A stretch of 5,856 bases of DNA. It comes from Allopontixanthobacter sp041741895 (GTDB lineage Bacteria > Pseudomonadota > Alphaproteobacteria > Sphingomonadales > Sphingomonadaceae). The notes under the pieces were generated by a model, which saw only the letters and a list, made by a program, of their open reading frames with translations, was not told the DNA's origin and made no database searches. The stretch covers positions 1-5,856 of the forward strand of contig JBGSJO010000034.1 in NCBI GenBank assembly GCA_041741895.1, in the 5' to 3' direction. Positions 4,497 to 5,856 of the stretch are shown here, one piece after another; within the stretch, counting starts at the first letter, position 1; each line of letters starts with the position of its first letter. Position numbers and translations under genes: made by a program.

Positions 4497-5856
4497 TCAC
4501 GCTGCGGCCTTGCGCTGTTCGGGGCCGCTTGCGGGTATGCGCGGGGCGGGGATCTTGCTGGCGAACCACACCTGCCGCCGCCCGTTATCCTTGGCCTGAT
4601 AGAGCGCCTCGTCCGCGGTGGCGAAGGCGTCTCCCAGATCGACCCTGCCACCACGCGGCAGGATCGCCACCCCGATGCTGCAACTGATCTCGTGCACCTC
4701 GCCGCCCGGGCCTGCCTCGGCCCAGCGCAGCTTCTTGTGGCACAATCGTTCGGCATAATCGCGGATGCGCGCCTCGCCCTGAAAGCGCGCGAGCAGCACG
4801 AACTCCTCCCCGCCGAAGCGCGCGACAACGTCCTCGGCGCGGCAGGCATCGCGCAGCCTGCCCGCGAATTGCTGAAGTATCTCGTCGCCATGCGCATGGC
4901 CGAAACTGTCGTTGACCTGCTTGAAATGATCGATGTCGAGGATCATCAGCGCGTGCACACCCTGCCTGCGGTCGGACCTGGCGAAGATGCTGTCAAACCG
5001 GGTGATGAAGGCGCGGCGGTTGGGGATGCCGGTCAACTCGTCGGTCTCTGCCAGATGCATCACCTGGTCGCGTTCCTGCTCGATTCTGTCACGCTCGCGG
5101 CGCAGCGATAGCGCGTACAGTGCCACCACGACGCTGGTGGTGAACGCCTCGATCAGCACCGCGATATAAAAGCCGAGATCGACGATCGGCAGATCGGCAA
5201 TCACGCCGTTGGCGCGCAGCACCCGGCTGACCGCGACCAGCCCTACACCCGCCAGCCCCATCAGTTGCAGTATCGCCATCCGGTCCCGCTTGAAGGCGTT
5301 GCGCACCAGCGCGGAAATGGCAGTGAGAACCATCGCACCGAAGGCGGTGTGGATGATCTGCGCGCCCACGAACGGCAACCACGGCGATGCCAGTATGATT
5401 GTGAAAGTAACCGCGCAGCAACCGAACCCGGCGATATGGAGCGCGCGCAGCCATGCCGCCCCCATCAATTCGCGGCTGCACAGCCGGCCGATCAGCAGGC
5501 AGGCCGACATGGCCACCCAGCCGAGCGCAAGATAGACCGTGATCGAACGGTGCACCATCGTCGCTTGCGGAAACAGATCGAAGATGATCCCCGACCAGGC
5601 GATGTGATTGACGATGAGGCCGGTTACCATCATCGTGTGGAACAGGATGAACCGTTCACGCAGCGCGAGGAAGAACACGCCGTTGAGCAGCAGCGGGGCG
5701 AACAGCAGGCCCATGACCAGCGCGCTGGTTATGCGGCCACTGTTGTGGAGTGCGATATCGTGCGCCCGCTCGGCCAGCTCGATGTCATACCAGTTGGACG
5801 GATCGAAGGGGTTATCCACCTTGATCAGGATGGTTGCGGGGCGAACCCCGGCCTCG
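4497..5856 (-). CDS. Membrane diguanylate cyclase, 7TM sensor plus GGDEF (5' end probably outside window)
   Basis: This inner-membrane signalling enzyme makes cyclic di-GMP from two GTP. Counting from an internal GTG at 5819 (440 residues), there are about seven hydrophobic segments between residues 30 and 236, in the style of 7TMR-DISM sensors. A charged coiled-coil linker (239-257, RRERDRIEQERDQ) leads into a GGDEF domain. The domain shows DELTGIPNRRAF (260-271), LDIDHFKQVND (294-304), FGHAHGDE (306-313), the active site GGEEF (336-340), and a late SIGVA and ADEALYQAKDNGR. RAED at 327-330, five residues before GGEEF, is a complete RxxD product-inhibition site. The enzyme should therefore be active and feedback-limited. 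No EAL domain follows. The frame is open upstream of 5819 to the edge and reads RPATILIKVDNPF, like the end of an extracytoplasmic DISMED2-type domain. GTG 5819 also lacks a spaced ribosome site. I infer a longer protein with a periplasmic sensor domain; its ligand is unknown. Confidence 0.9.
   Translation of the reverse strand, partial: EAGVRPATILIKVDNPFDPSNWYDIELAERAHDIALHNSGRITSALVMGLLFAPLLLNGVFFLALRERFILFHTMMVTGLIVNHIAWSGIIFDLFPQATMVHRSITVYLALGWVAMSACLLIGRLCSRELMGAAWLRALHIAGFGCCAVTFTIILASPWLPFVGAQIIHTAFGAMVLTAISALVRNAFKRDRMAILQLMGLAGVGLVAVSRVLRANGVIADLPIVDLGFYIAVLIEAFTTSVVVALYALSLRRERDRIEQERDQVMHLAETDELTGIPNRRAFITRFDSIFARSDRRQGVHALMILDIDHFKQVNDSFGHAHGDEILQQFAGRLRDACRAEDVVARFGGEEFVLLARFQGEARIRDYAERLCHKKLRWAEAGPGGEVHEISCSIGVAILPRGGRVDLGDAFATADEALYQAKDNGRRQVWFASKIPAPRIPASGPEQRKAAA

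Overview
This window looks like chromosomal DNA from a GC-rich alphaproteobacterium. Sphingomonadales, perhaps Erythrobacteraceae, is a tentative guess from the protein style and the gene set. All confident genes lie on the minus strand, so transcription runs from high to low coordinates. No plasmid, phage, CRISPR or RNA gene is visible.

Reading in the direction of transcription, the window opens (5856-4497) with a membrane diguanylate cyclase. It has about seven membrane segments of 7TMR-DISM style, a short coiled coil and a complete GGDEF domain with a GGEEF active site and an RxxD inhibitory site. Its frame stays open to the window edge, so its 5' end is probably missing. A 161-bp gap with two small adjacent palindromes follows. 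Next (4335-3223) is an exported protein of the DUF5694 / TraB-GumN-like type, of unknown function.

Between that gene and the essential-gene block lies a 276-bp gap (3222-2947). Its first third is a dense palindromic cluster: five copies of the octamer CCGGAATT or its complement in about 70 bp, able to form a 14-bp perfect stem. It resembles REP / RAYT-type repeats and may also terminate the upstream transcript.

The rest (2946-1) is the classic cluster pyrH-frr-uppS-cdsA-dxr: UMP kinase, ribosome recycling factor, undecaprenyl-diphosphate synthase, CDP-diglyceride synthase and DXP reductoisomerase, the last cut by the window edge. Genes are spaced 2 bp apart, overlapped, or separated by 37 bp. 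Together they link pyrimidine nucleotide supply, ribosome recycling, isoprenoid precursors, the cell-wall lipid carrier and phospholipid synthesis. The usual upstream partners rpsB-tsf are not next to pyrH here.

The core genes are ordinary. The points most worth a second look are the palindromic cluster after the DUF5694 gene, a 13-codon reading frame that exactly bridges frr and uppS with overlapping stop and start codons at both ends, and the truncated start of the diguanylate cyclase. I saw no convincing undescribed system.
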